From Paracoccaceae bacterium (lineage in GTDB: Bacteria; Pseudomonadota; Alphaproteobacteria; Rhodobacterales; Rhodobacteraceae): a stretch of 35,482 bases of DNA. Below, one piece after another: positions 1 through 8,268 of this stretch (positions are counted from its first letter, which is position 1; every line of letters begins with the position of its first letter). The notes beneath the pieces are model-generated. The model ran no database searches. It was not told the origin of the DNA and was given only the letters and a program-made list of their open reading frames with translations. The position numbers and the translations under genes are program-made. The stretch covers positions 1 through 35,482 of the forward strand of contig JAFGXY010000001.1 in NCBI GenBank assembly GCA_016936395.1, given 5' to 3'.

Positions 1-1
1 C

Positions 2-643
2 GATCTGGCCAACTGGTTCTGGCGCTGGAAGACATGGGCCGCGCTGTTGCTGGAAACGCTGCTGATTGCGTTCATGGCCACGGCGCTTGGCGTGGTTGGC
101 GGCTTCCTCTTGTCGCTTCCGGCCTCGCGCAATCTGACGCCGAACGCCACGGTGCTGTGGCTGTCGCGCCGGCTGCTGGAGCTGGCGCGCACGGTGCCGG
201 AACTGGTCTGGGCGCTGATGTTCGTCTTTGCCTTTTCGGTGGGGCCCATGGCGGGTGTGCTGGCAATCGCGGTGCATGCCACCGGCGCCTTGGGCAAGCT
301 TTACTCTGAGGCCAATGAAAACATAGACATGCGGCCGCTCGACGGGGTCAAGGCTTCGGGCGGGTCGTGGTTCGATCAGATCCGCTATGCGCTGGTGCCG
401 CAGGTTCTGCCGAACATCATCAGCTATACGCTTCTGCGGTTCGAGATCAACGTGCGCTCGTCCTCGATCATTGGCTATGTCGGCGCCGGTGGGCTTGGGC
501 AAGAGTTCCGCACCGCGATGAGCCTGCAGGAATACACCGACCTGTCGGCGCTGTTCGTCATCATCTTCGTGACCGTGATCGTGATCGACTTCGGATCGGA
601 ACGGCTGCGCCACGCTGTCATCGGGATGGGGGAACGGACATGA
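2..643 (+). CDS. phnE: Phosphonate-type ABC transporter permease PhnE, first copy (5' end outside window)
   Basis: Inner-membrane permease of a phosphonate/phosphate-ester importer. The frame is open from base 2 and begins inside a membrane segment (DLANWFWRWKTWAALLLETL), so the true start lies upstream of the window. It shows the binding-protein-dependent permease pattern: several hydrophobic helices, then the EAA-loop region SEANENIDMRPLDGVKASGG contacting the ATPase, then RSSSIIGYVGAGGLGQEF, typical of PhnE. The stop overlaps the start of a second PhnE-like gene by four bases (ATGA), so the two are probably translated together and pair as a heterodimer. The PhnC ATPase and PhnD binding protein are expected upstream but cannot be seen. 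Family assignment is strong; the actual substrate (phosphonate, phosphite or a phosphate ester) is unknown. Confidence 0.9.
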   Translation, partial: DLANWFWRWKTWAALLLETLLIAFMATALGVVGGFLLSLPASRNLTPNATVLWLSRRLLELARTVPELVWALMFVFAFSVGPMAGVLAIAVHATGALGKLYSEANENIDMRPLDGVKASGGSWFDQIRYALVPQVLPNIISYTLLRFEINVRSSSIIGYVGAGGLGQEFRTAMSLQEYTDLSALFVIIFVTVIVIDFGSERLRHAVIGMGERT

Positions 644-1497
644 ACCTGACCACCGCCGAGATTGCCGCCGCAAAGGCGCGTCATCCACTGGCCTTTCGCG
701 CCCCACTTGCCGTGCGTGCCCGAAGGGCGGCGCTCTGGGCCACCGGGATCGGGTTGTTTCTTTATTGCCTGTGGGCCTTCGATTTCTCGCCTGCGCGGAT
801 CTGGACCGGGCTGGGGCGCTTTGGCACTATCCTCAGCTTCATGTTCCCGCCGCATGTCTGGACCAGCTGGGCCGAGTTCCAGCCGATCCTCAAGGGCCTG
901 GGCGAGACGCTGTCGATGGCGTTTCTGGGCACGCTTCTGGGGGCCGTCGTGGCACTTCCGCTGTCGCTCTTGGGGGCCGCGAACATCCTTCCCGCCGTCT
1001 GGCTGCGTCTGACGGTGCGGCGCGGGTTCGACGTGATCCGGGCATTCGAGACGCTGATCCTTGCGCTGATCTTCATCCGGGCCTTCGGGCTGGGGCCGCT
1101 GCCAGGCGTGCTGGCGATTGCCGTCAGCGAGATCGGCACCTTTGCAAAACTGTTCTCGGAAGCCATCGAGAACACCTCGGCCAAGCCGGTCGAGGGCATC
1201 AAGGCGGCGGGCGGGTCGCGGTTTCAGCAAATCCGCTTTGCCATCACCCCGCAGGTCAGCCCGGTGATCCTGTCGATTTTGCTGTATAATTTCGAATCCA
1301 ACGTGCGGTCCGGCACCATTCTGGGCATCGTGGGCGCGGGCGGGATCGGCTTTCTGCTGTCCGACCGGATCAGCGCCTATCGCTGGGACGAGGCGTGGTC
1401 GATCATCTTCCTGATCATCGCCATGGTCTATGTCATCGACAGCCTGTCCGCCCGCATCCGCGCCCGGTTCATCGGAACATGGGAGGGCGCGCGATGA
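640..1497 (+). CDS. phnE: Phosphonate-type ABC transporter permease PhnE, second copy
   Basis: Second membrane permease of the same importer, 285 aa. The start ATG at 640 overlaps the previous stop. A cytoplasmic N-terminal stretch of about 35 residues precedes the first membrane helix ([19 protein letters not shown]). The EAA-loop region ([20 protein letters not shown]) and the C-terminal [16 protein letters not shown] segment closely parallel those of the first copy, so the pair probably arose by duplication. Tandem phnE genes are common in alphaproteobacterial phosphonate operons. The stop overlaps the start of the acyltransferase-like gene by four bases (ATGA), which argues for one polycistronic message. 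Confidence 0.92.
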   Translation: MNLTTAEIAAAKARHPLAFRAPLAVRARRAALWATGIGLFLYCLWAFDFSPARIWTGLGRFGTILSFMFPPHVWTSWAEFQPILKGLGETLSMAFLGTLLGAVVALPLSLLGAANILPAVWLRLTVRRGFDVIRAFETLILALIFIRAFGLGPLPGVLAIAVSEIGTFAKLFSEAIENTSAKPVEGIKAAGGSRFQQIRFAITPQVSPVILSILLYNFESNVRSGTILGIVGAGGIGFLLSDRISAYRWDEAWSIIFLIIAMVYVIDSLSARIRARFIGTWEGAR

Positions 1498-2102
1498 AGC
1501 TTTTGACCGAAGCCCCAACGGTGCACGACACCGCCACTGTGGTGGAGTGCACGCTTGGAAAGTGGACCGAGATCTCTGCCCATGTCACGATGAAGGAGGT
1601 CTCGTTCGGGGATTATTCCTACATCGTCAAGGGCGGCAATGTGGTCTGGGCGACCATTGGCAAGTTCTGCTCGATCGCCGAAGGCGCGCGGATCAACCCC
1701 GGCAACCACGCCACATGGCGCGCAGCACAGCACCATTTCACCTATCGCGCGGCGCAATATGGCCTGGGCGAAGATGACGCGGCGTTCTTTCAGTGGCGCC
1801 GCGACCATTGGGTGACCATCGGTCATGATGTCTGGATTGGCCATGGTGTCACGGTTCTGGCAGGCGTCACCATTGGCACCGGGGCGGTGATCGGGGCCGG
1901 GGCGGTGGTGGCCAAGGAAGTGGCGCCTTATGAAATTGTCGGCGGCGTGCCTGCGCGCCACCTGAAATGGCGGTTCGCGCCGGATCAGGCCGAGGCCTTG
2001 CAGTCCATCGCCTGGTGGGACTGGGACCATGCCCGGCTGAAAGCGGCGCTGCCAGATATCCGCGCGCTGCCGATCGACGCTTTCATCGAGAAATACCGCT
2101 AA
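1494..2102 (+). CDS. Phosphonate-metabolism-associated hexapeptide transferase
   Basis: A 202-aa left-handed beta-helix protein of the xenobiotic acetyltransferase type, matching the family annotated as 'phosphonate metabolism protein, transferase hexapeptide repeat family'. Hexapeptide turns run through [29 protein letters not shown] and, after an inserted loop (about residues 75-105), through [33 protein letters not shown]. The [17 protein letters not shown] ending is typical of CatB/NodL-like acetyltransferases. The loop carries a histidine-rich [11 protein letters not shown] patch that may include the catalytic His. It overlaps the upstream permease gene by four bases. The family is known from C-P lyase and phosphonate uptake operons; the acyl acceptor is not known and I do not assign one. 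Confidence 0.85.
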   Translation: MKLLTEAPTVHDTATVVECTLGKWTEISAHVTMKEVSFGDYSYIVKGGNVVWATIGKFCSIAEGARINPGNHATWRAAQHHFTYRAAQYGLGEDDAAFFQWRRDHWVTIGHDVWIGHGVTVLAGVTIGTGAVIGAGAVVAKEVAPYEIVGGVPARHLKWRFAPDQAEALQSIAWWDWDHARLKAALPDIRALPIDAFIEKYR

Positions 2103-2131
2103 CCCCCCGAATCATTCCCGGAGTGCCCCCC

Positions 2132-2947
2132 ATGTCCTTGCCCGTCCTTGGTGCCGCCCTGACCCTTGCCGATCTGCCCGCCCATGCCGATTGGCTGCGC
2201 GAAGCGCCGCGCGATCTGGAACTGCAATCCTTTGTCGATGCCGAGGTGCTGAACGGCGACTGGCAGCCCCGCGCCGAAGAAGCCAAGCGCCTGCTCGACG
2301 GCCATCAGGGCCGCTTGGGGATTCACGGGCCGTTCTGGGGCTGGACGATTTCCAGCTATGACCCCGAGGTGCGCGCCATCGTGCGCAAACGCATGTTGCA
2401 GGCGCTGGATGTCTGCGCGGCCATTGGCGGCACCCATGTGGTGATTCACTCGCCGTTCACCACCTGGGGCTATAACCACAAAGGTCTTTATCCGTCGGAT
2501 GCCGACCGGATGCTGTCGGCCACACAAGACACCATGATGGCCGCGCTGGAGCGCGCCGAGGACATGGGCGTGACCTTCATGCTGGAAAACATCGAAGACA
2601 TCGACCCGCGCGACCGTGCCGATCTGTGCGAGGCTTTGGGCTGGCGGGCCTTGGCACTGTCGGTCGATACCGGGCATGCGCATTACGCCCATGGGTCCAC
2701 CGGCGCGCCGCCGGTCGATTTTTATATCCGCGCGGCGGGCAACCGTCTGGGCCATGTCCACCTGCAAGACGCCGATGGCTATGCCGACCGGCACTGGCAG
2801 TTGGGGCAAGGCACGATCCTGTGGCCGTCGGTCTTTGCCGCATTGGCCGAGATCACGTCTAACCCGCGTCTCATCATCGAATTGCGCGACAAGGCGGGCG
2901 TGATCCCGTCGGCGCGCTATCTGGCCGGGTTGGGACTGGCGCAATGA
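2132..2947 (+). CDS. Sugar phosphate isomerase/epimerase-like TIM-barrel protein
   Basis: A 271-aa protein of the xylose isomerase-like TIM-barrel (AP endonuclease 2) superfamily. Visible features are the strand LGIHGPFWGW, THVVIHSPFTTWG, the metal-ligand Glu in TFMLENIEDIDPRD, SVDTGHAHYAHGS, LGHVHLQDADGYADRH with a metal-ligand His, and LIIELRD near the end. These are the positions where the family holds a divalent metal and isomerises or epimerises a sugar or cleaves a phosphodiester. ATG at 2132 was chosen because the frame further upstream runs through the preceding gene and the protein begins at the family's usual place. The stop overlaps the next gene by four bases. Its place in a phosphonate-type operon suggests it handles the carbon part of an imported phosphorus compound; that is inference. 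Confidence 0.8.
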   Translation: MSLPVLGAALTLADLPAHADWLREAPRDLELQSFVDAEVLNGDWQPRAEEAKRLLDGHQGRLGIHGPFWGWTISSYDPEVRAIVRKRMLQALDVCAAIGGTHVVIHSPFTTWGYNHKGLYPSDADRMLSATQDTMMAALERAEDMGVTFMLENIEDIDPRDRADLCEALGWRALALSVDTGHAHYAHGSTGAPPVDFYIRAAGNRLGHVHLQDADGYADRHWQLGQGTILWPSVFAALAEITSNPRLIIELRDKAGVIPSARYLAGLGLAQ

Positions 2948-3747
2948 CCGGGCTGAAGTTCATCGTGCTGTCGGACCTGCATCTTGGGGTGCCGGGGGTG
3001 CCGGTCAACGGGCTGGATACCGCCGCACGTCTGGCCGATGCGGTGACGGTTATCAACCGCGATCATGCCAATGCCGATTTCGTGCTGGTGGCGGGCGATC
3101 TGGCCGACCGGGGTGAGGTCGAGGCTTACCATGCCTTGCGCGACCTGCTGGCGCCTTTGACGATGCCGGTGCACCTGACCCTTGGCAACCATGATGACCG
3201 CGACAGTTTTCTGTCGGTCTGGGGCGCTGAACGTGATCACCCGCAGGGCCGGGTGTCCAAGGTGATTGACATGGGTGGCCACCGGGTCATTCTGCTGGAC
3301 ACTTCCGAGCCGGGGCTGGTGGGCGGGCGGCTGTGCGAAGGCAGGCAGGCTTGGCTTGCCGACCGTCTGGACGAGGCCGAGGACCGCCCGGTGATTGTGG
3401 TCATGCACCATCCTGCCAATCGCCTGTCGCTGCCGGTAGACGACATCGCGCTGGAGGACGCCGAACGGTTCGCTGCGATCCTGGCGACCCATCCCGAGGT
3501 GCGGATGGTGATCGCGGGCCACGTGCATCTGCCGACGGCGGGGGTCTGGTGCGGTTTGCCGATGGTCACGCTGGCGGGCAGCCATTATTCGGTCAGCCCG
3601 CATGTGCCGGGGGTGCCGGGCGATCAGCGCCGGTTGGAGGGGCCTGCGCAATTCGCGGTGGTTCTGGCCGCCGATGACGGGGTGACGGTGCATTTCCACG
3701 ACTACCTTGATCGCCATGTGACCATGGCGCGCGGCCTGTTCCGCTGA
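2944..3747 (+). CDS. Calcineurin-like metallophosphoesterase (CpdA/Icc-type phosphodiesterase)
   Basis: A 267-aa cytoplasmic dinuclear-metal phosphoesterase. All family motifs are in order: D11-L-H13 (SDLHLG), GDLADRGE, GNHDDRD, the MHHP histidine pair, and GHVHLPTAG. It resembles class III nucleotide phosphodiesterases such as CpdA and glycerophosphodiesterases such as GpdQ, which hydrolyse cyclic nucleotides or alkyl phosphodiesters. It is the last gene of the phn-type run, joined to the isomerase by an ATGA overlap and followed within 25 bp by a hairpin terminator. In this setting hydrolysis of an imported phosphodiester or phosphonate ester is more likely than cAMP turnover, but the sequence does not settle this. 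Confidence 0.87.
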   Translation: MTGLKFIVLSDLHLGVPGVPVNGLDTAARLADAVTVINRDHANADFVLVAGDLADRGEVEAYHALRDLLAPLTMPVHLTLGNHDDRDSFLSVWGAERDHPQGRVSKVIDMGGHRVILLDTSEPGLVGGRLCEGRQAWLADRLDEAEDRPVIVVMHHPANRLSLPVDDIALEDAERFAAILATHPEVRMVIAGHVHLPTAGVWCGLPMVTLAGSHYSVSPHVPGVPGDQRRLEGPAQFAVVLAADDGVTVHFHDYLDRHVTMARGLFR

Positions 3748-3769
3748 CGCCTGCCGGCAGATCACCACA

Positions 3770-3807
3770 ACAACCGGGATGACCAATGTCATCGCGGTTG
3801 TTTTCGT
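3770..3807 (+). terminator. Hairpin terminator closing the phn-type operon
   Basis: Two 14-base arms (acaaccgggatgac and gtcatcgcggttgt) pair with one mismatch around a CAAT loop. The second arm runs into a short T stretch (tgttttcg). It lies 22 bp after the phosphodiesterase stop and about 130 bp before ugpB, so it probably separates the two transcription units. The T tract is short, so termination may be partial. Confidence 0.65.
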
Positions 3808-3938
3808 ATATACCCGTCAAGCAATTGAAATTGTTACAAAAATTTATGATTACCTTTGTCGGCCTGACACCAAGGTGCGTCATGGTGCGACAATGCCGCC
3901 GTCCCGCGCGGCTGCCATCCAACTCGGAGACAGCGACG
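3808..3938 (+). promoter_or_regulatory. Probable ugp promoter/operator region
   Basis: This gap is clearly AT-rich against its surroundings at 3810-3857. It contains TATGAT at 3845-3850 as a possible -10 element, but no well-spaced -35 (TTGAAA at 3825-3830 is only 14 bp away). Downstream is a 10-bp direct repeat, caaggtgcgt then catggtgcga at 3871-3890, in which GGTGCG recurs exactly one helical turn apart. A TGTC-N5-GACA dyad sits at 3857-3869. ugp operons are classically controlled by PhoB, but I find no convincing pair of Pho-box half sites here. A ribosome site (ggaga) at 3926-3930 serves ugpB. Confidence 0.5.
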
Positions 3939-5264
3939 ATGAAAACCAAACTCGCAACCGCCGCTCTTGCGGTTCTGGCCACGGCAGGCGCCGCCTCGGC
4001 CGAAAAGACCAAGTTCGAATACTGGTATGGCCTGACCGGCGATCTGGGCAATGTGGTGCTGGAAACCTGCAACCGCTTCAACGCCAGCCAGGATCAGTAT
4101 GAGGCCGTTTGCGTGGGTCAGGACGGCTATGACAAGGCCGTGCAGAACACCATCGCCGCCTTCCGCGCCGGCAAGCACCCGACCCTGCTGCAGTCCTTCG
4201 ACGCAGGCACCGCTGACCTGATGCTGTCGGGCCAGTTCTACCCGGTTCACCAGATGATGAAGGACTTCAACATCGAGATCGACTGGGCCAACTACTTCCC
4301 CGGCATCGCCAACTACTATTCGTCGTCCAAGGGCGATTTCGTGTCGATGCCGTTCAACTCGTCGACCCCGGTGTATTACTATAACAAAGAGCAGTTCGAA
4401 AAGGCCGGCATCACCGAGGCTCCGCTGACCTGGGAAGGCATGGAAGCCGCGTTCAAGGCACTGAAGGCGTCCGGTCAGGCGTGCAGCCTTGCCTATGCCC
4501 CGTCCACCTGGGTTGACCTCGAACAGTTCTCGATGGCCCACAACGTGCCGGTTGCCAGCAAGAACAACGGCTATGACGGGCTGGACTCGGAGTTGGTGTT
4601 CAACACCACGAAGCACGTCGAGCACATGGAAAACATCCAGCGCTGGATCAACGAAGGCTATGCCTTGGTCCGCACCCCGGTGTCGGGCAAATCGGCGCGC
4701 GACAGCTTTGTCGAAGGCGAATGCTCGGTGTTCTTCTCGTCGATCGCCGACCACAACACCGTTGGCAAGCTGAAGCCGACCTTCGCCTGGGACGTGCAGA
4801 TGATCCCGGTTTACGAGGGCACCGAGCGGCACAACACCGTCGTCGGCGGCGCGTCGCTCTGGGTTCTGGCGGGCAAGTCGGATGACGAATACAAGGCCGC
4901 CGCTGCCTATCTGGCCTTCCTCGCCACCCCGGAGTCGGAAGAGTTCTGGTCCACCAACACCGGCTATATTCCGGTCACCAAGGCTGGCTTCAATGCTCTG
5001 GTCGAAAAGGGCTTCTACAACAACGCCCCCTACAAGGGCCGCGAAGTTGCCCTGAAGTCGCTGACCTACACCGAGCCGGGCCCGCTGACCCGCGGTATCC
5101 GTCTGGGCAGCTTCATCCAGATCCGCGCCGAATGGCAGGCCGAGGTTGAAGCCGCTCTGGCCGGTCAGAAGACCATGAAAGAGGCGCTGGATACCGCTGT
5201 TGCCCGTGGCAACGACCATCTCAAGCGCTTTGCCCAGACCTACAAGGGCAAGTCCTTCCCGTAA
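3939..5264 (+). CDS. ugpB: sn-Glycerol-3-phosphate ABC transporter substrate-binding protein UgpB
   Basis: A 441-aa periplasmic solute-binding protein of family 1, close to the roughly 438 aa of E. coli UgpB. ATG at 3939 follows a good ribosome site and gives a clear Sec signal peptide (KTKLATAALAVLATAGAASA, cleaved near residue 21). The mature start KTKFEYWYGLTG, the segment ALLQSF-like TLLQSFDAGTADLM, the PFNSSTPVYYYNKEQFEKAG block, and ECSVFFSSIADHN fit the UgpB family, which binds glycerol-3-phosphate and glycerophosphodiesters outside the inner membrane. It is the first gene of ugpBAEC. A 12-bp GC hairpin follows its stop, probably letting it be made in excess over the membrane parts. 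Confidence 0.93.
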   Translation: MKTKLATAALAVLATAGAASAEKTKFEYWYGLTGDLGNVVLETCNRFNASQDQYEAVCVGQDGYDKAVQNTIAAFRAGKHPTLLQSFDAGTADLMLSGQFYPVHQMMKDFNIEIDWANYFPGIANYYSSSKGDFVSMPFNSSTPVYYYNKEQFEKAGITEAPLTWEGMEAAFKALKASGQACSLAYAPSTWVDLEQFSMAHNVPVASKNNGYDGLDSELVFNTTKHVEHMENIQRWINEGYALVRTPVSGKSARDSFVEGECSVFFSSIADHNTVGKLKPTFAWDVQMIPVYEGTERHNTVVGGASLWVLAGKSDDEYKAAAAYLAFLATPESEEFWSTNTGYIPVTKAGFNALVEKGFYNNAPYKGREVALKSLTYTEPGPLTRGIRLGSFIQIRAEWQAEVEAALAGQKTMKEALDTAVARGNDHLKRFAQTYKGKSFP

Positions 5265-5272
5265 CCATCATC

Positions 5273-5302
5273 CGGCGCGGCGGCCCCATCGCCGCCGCGC
5301 CG
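5273..5302 (+). other. Strong intercistronic hairpin between ugpB and ugpA
   Basis: A perfect 12-bp all-G/C stem (cggcgcggcggc with gccgccgcgccg) around the loop cccatc, starting eight bases after the ugpB stop. No T run follows, so it is not a classical terminator. Hairpins after binding-protein genes are known to protect the upstream mRNA or thin out downstream expression; that role here is inferred from position. Confidence 0.75.
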
Positions 5303-5327
5303 ACCCTTCTGCATGACCGGAGGCATG

Positions 5328-6209
5328 ATGCGCCGCGCCTATTTCAAGACAAGCTGGATTGCTGCGCTGCTGCTGGCGCCGCAGCTTTTGATCATTTTCG
5401 TGTTCTTCTACTGGCCATCGGCGCAGGCGGTCTATTGGGCCTTTACGCTGGAACAGCCCTGGGGCGGCGGCAACACCTGGGTCGGGTTTGACAACTTCCG
5501 TAATATTCTGTCCGACCCCTATTATTGGTCATCGGTGCGGGTCTCGCTGATCTATGCGGTGGCGGCCACGGCCCTTGCGATGGGCATGTCGCTGATTCTG
5601 GCGATGTTCGTTGACCGGCAACTGGCGGGCTACAAGGCCTATCGGGTGGCGCTGATCTGGCCCTATGCGATTGCAGCCCCGGCGGTGGGTCTGGCGTTTC
5701 GCTTCATATTCAACCCCAACGCGGGGATATTCTCTTATGTCAACACGGTGATCCCCGGTCTTTGGGACCCGACGCAGATCGGCTGGCAGGCGGTGGTCAC
5801 CATCATTCTGGCCGGTGCATGGAAGCATGTCGCCTACAGCTTCATCTTCTTTCTGGCGGCGCTGCAATCCATTCCGCGCAGCCTGACCGAGGCGGCAGCA
5901 ATGGACGGCGCACGACCCTTGCGCCGGATGGTGGACCTGCAACTGCCGCTGCTGACGCCGACGGTGTTTTTCCTGTTCGTCATCAACATCACCGACAGTT
6001 TCACCGACAGTTTCGGCATCGTCGATACCCTGACCGGCGGCGGGCCGTTCCGGGCGACCGATCTGATGGTCTACAAGATCTATTCCGACGGCTTTCGCGG
6101 CTTTGACTATTCGGGGGCAGCGGCGCAGTCGATCATCCTGATGGTGCTGGTGATGGCGCTGACCTTCGTGCAGTTCCGCTATGTCGAACGCCGCGTCCAT
6201 TATACCTGA
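5328..6209 (+). CDS. ugpA: sn-Glycerol-3-phosphate ABC transporter permease UgpA
   Basis: A 293-aa inner-membrane permease with six predicted helices, similar in length to E. coli UgpA (295 aa). The N terminus (KTSWIAALLLAPQLLIIFVFFYWPSAQAVYWAF) aligns naturally with the family start. The EAA loop is SIPRSLTEAAAMDGARPLRR, and DTLTGGGPFRATDLMVYKIY is typical of the UgpA/MalF class. Possible starts are ATG at 5313, 5325 and 5328. GGAGG at 5319-5323 lies downstream of the first and immediately before the others, so I favour 5328, although the spacing is short. Forms the channel with UgpE. Confidence 0.92.
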   Translation: MRRAYFKTSWIAALLLAPQLLIIFVFFYWPSAQAVYWAFTLEQPWGGGNTWVGFDNFRNILSDPYYWSSVRVSLIYAVAATALAMGMSLILAMFVDRQLAGYKAYRVALIWPYAIAAPAVGLAFRFIFNPNAGIFSYVNTVIPGLWDPTQIGWQAVVTIILAGAWKHVAYSFIFFLAALQSIPRSLTEAAAMDGARPLRRMVDLQLPLLTPTVFFLFVINITDSFTDSFGIVDTLTGGGPFRATDLMVYKIYSDGFRGFDYSGAAAQSIILMVLVMALTFVQFRYVERRVHYT

Positions 6210-6218
6210 GGGCCGAAG

Positions 6219-7148
6219 ATGATCGAGCGCACCCCGATTTTGAACTTTTTGACCCATGTCATCCTTCTGATCGGGCTGGCGCTGGTGATCTTCCCGATCT
6301 GGTTGGCCTTTGTGGCCGCCACGCATGATCTGCGCGCCGTCAACACGGCCCCGGTCGAGCTGCTGCCCGGCCCGCATCTGTGGGCCAACATGAAGGAAGC
6401 CTGGGCCTTGTCCGACTTCGGCCCGAAGTTCGTGAACACGCTGATCGTGGCCATCGGGGTTGTGGTGGGCAAGGTCACACTGGCCTGCATCACAGCGTTT
6501 TCGCTGGTGTTTTTCAACTATCGCGGGCGGATGCTGATTTTCTGGCTGATCTTCATCACCCTGATGCTGCCACTGGAGGTGCGGATCGTTCCAACCTATG
6601 CCGTTGCCGCCAACGCGCTGTCGCCATTTCAGGTGATGCTGGATGCCTCGGGTCTGAACGGGTTGATCGAGACGCTTTCTGGCATCCGGGTGGCGCTGGA
6701 ATGGAACCTGCTCAACTCTTACACCGGCATGATCCTGCCGCTGGTGGCCACGGCCACCGGCACCTTCCTGTATCGCCAGTTCTTCCTGACCGTCCCGGAT
6801 GAGCTGGTCGAGGCCGCCCGGATGGATGGGGCAGGGCCCTTGCGGTTCTTGTGGGACACGCTGATCCCGCTGTCGAAGACCAATATCGCGGCACTGGCGA
6901 CCATCATGTTTGTCTATGCCTGGAACCAGTATCTCTGGCCTTTGCTGATCATAACCGACCGCGCCAACTACGGCATGGTTGTGGTGCAATTGTCCGACCT
7001 TGTGCCGGACCAGTTTTCCACCGGCGGCGGCACGCCCACCTGGCATCTGGCGATGGCGGCGACGCTGATGGTGATGCTGCCGCCGATTGCCATCGTCATC
7101 TTCATGCAGCGCTGGTTCGTGCGCGGCCTGATCAACACCGACAAGTAA
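6219..7148 (+). CDS. ugpE: sn-Glycerol-3-phosphate ABC transporter permease UgpE
   Basis: A 309-aa inner-membrane permease, the partner of UgpA, starting 9 bp after it. It has an N-terminal helix ([21 protein letters not shown]), the VAATHDL stretch typical of UgpE, a central helix block, and the EAA loop [19 protein letters not shown] that docks on the ATPase. It ends in LINTDK-type sequence as UgpE proteins do. The segment from about residue 130 to 165 is somewhat longer than in E. coli UgpE (281 aa), giving an extended periplasmic loop. Located between ugpA and ugpC in the standard order. Confidence 0.92.
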   Translation: MIERTPILNFLTHVILLIGLALVIFPIWLAFVAATHDLRAVNTAPVELLPGPHLWANMKEAWALSDFGPKFVNTLIVAIGVVVGKVTLACITAFSLVFFNYRGRMLIFWLIFITLMLPLEVRIVPTYAVAANALSPFQVMLDASGLNGLIETLSGIRVALEWNLLNSYTGMILPLVATATGTFLYRQFFLTVPDELVEAARMDGAGPLRFLWDTLIPLSKTNIAALATIMFVYAWNQYLWPLLIITDRANYGMVVVQLSDLVPDQFSTGGGTPTWHLAMAATLMVMLPPIAIVIFMQRWFVRGLINTDK

Positions 7149-7161
7149 CAGGAGCGCCGCC

Positions 7162-8268
7162 ATGGCCGAAATCGCGATCCGCAACGCCGGCAAGACCTAT
7201 GGCAAGACCCGGATCATGCAGGACGTCAGCCTTGTGATCAACAACGGCGAGTTTGTGGTGATCCTCGGCCCGTCGGGCTGCGGCAAGTCCACACTTCTGC
7301 GGATGATTGCGGGGTTGGAGGACATCACCGACGGCGAAATCGCGATTGGCGGGCAAGTGGTGAACCGGCTAGAGCCTCGAGAACGCGGCTGTGCCATGGT
7401 GTTCCAGAACTATGCACTTTACCCGCATATGACGGTGGCCGAAAACATCGGCTATGCGCTGAAGGTGGCGGGCATGCCAAAGGCTGACCGGCTGGCAAAG
7501 GTGGCCGCCACCGCGCAATCGGTGGGGTTGACCGAGTTTCTGGACCGCAAGCCGGGGCAATTGTCGGGCGGGCAGCGCCAGCGGGTTGCGATGGCCCGCG
7601 CCATCATCCGCGAACCCAAGGTGTTTCTGTTCGACGAGCCGCTGTCGAACCTTGACGCCAAGCTGCGGGTGCAGATGCGCCATGAAATCCGCCGCATCCA
7701 CAACCAGATCAGCGCCACCAGCGTGTTCGTGACCCATGACCAGCACGAAGGCATGACGCTGGCCGACCGCCTGGTGGTGATGAACAAGGGCACCATCGAA
7801 CAGATCGGCACCCCGGAAGAGGTCTATGACCGCCCGGCCTCGGTCTATGTGGCGGGCTTCATCGGCAGCCCGGCGATGAACTTTCTGCCCGGCCGGGTGA
7901 CCGACAGCCGCTCGGCGGTGGTGCTGGACGATGGCCAGACCATCCCGCTGGTATCGGCGATCAAACCGGCCGCCGGGCAGATGGTGCAGATCGGTCTGCG
8001 GCCGGAAAAGCTGACGCTGGCCCCGCTGGGTGGCGGCGCCTTGGCCGCGCGCTTTGAATTTGCCGAAGAACTGGGGTCGGGTCGTCTGTATCATCTGAAG
8101 ATCGAGGATGTTCCGGTCAGCGTGATGGCGGCCGAAAAGCACAGCTTTGTCGAGGGCCAGACCATTGGTCTTCGGTTCCCGAATGATGCGGTGCATGTGT
8201 TTGACGGGGCCTCGGGCCTGCGGCTTGACCTGCATCATGCCCCGGCGGCCGCGCTGGTATCGGCGTGA
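7162..8268 (+). CDS. ugpC: sn-Glycerol-3-phosphate ABC transporter ATP-binding protein UgpC
   Basis: A 368-aa ATPase that powers the importer. Walker A is GPSGCGKST at residues 36-44, followed by a Q-loop ([13 protein letters not shown]), the signature [15 protein letters not shown], Walker B with catalytic Glu ([16 protein letters not shown]) and the H-loop THDQHE. The C-terminal part (about residues 235-355) is the TOBE/MalK-like regulatory domain, with [10 protein letters not shown] ribosome site (caggag) lies just before the start. Its stop shares GTGA with the next gene, so the 2H phosphoesterase is translationally coupled to it. Confidence 0.95.
   Translation: MAEIAIRNAGKTYGKTRIMQDVSLVINNGEFVVILGPSGCGKSTLLRMIAGLEDITDGEIAIGGQVVNRLEPRERGCAMVFQNYALYPHMTVAENIGYALKVAGMPKADRLAKVAATAQSVGLTEFLDRKPGQLSGGQRQRVAMARAIIREPKVFLFDEPLSNLDAKLRVQMRHEIRRIHNQISATSVFVTHDQHEGMTLADRLVVMNKGTIEQIGTPEEVYDRPASVYVAGFIGSPAMNFLPGRVTDSRSAVVLDDGQTIPLVSAIKPAAGQMVQIGLRPEKLTLAPLGGGALAARFEFAEELGSGRLYHLKIEDVPVSVMAAEKHSFVEGQTIGLRFPNDAVHVFDGASGLRLDLHHAPAAALVSA

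Noticed and set aside
3789..3808. Possible Pho box (TGTCAT followed by TTGTTTT)
   Set aside because: Only the first half site resembles the consensus; the second half matches poorly at the required spacing, and the bases are part of the terminator stem.
5529..7193. A 554-codon minus-strand open frame opposite ugpA and ugpE
   Set aside because: Shadow of two clear permease genes; Gln/His/Arg-rich with no hydrophobic or catalytic pattern.
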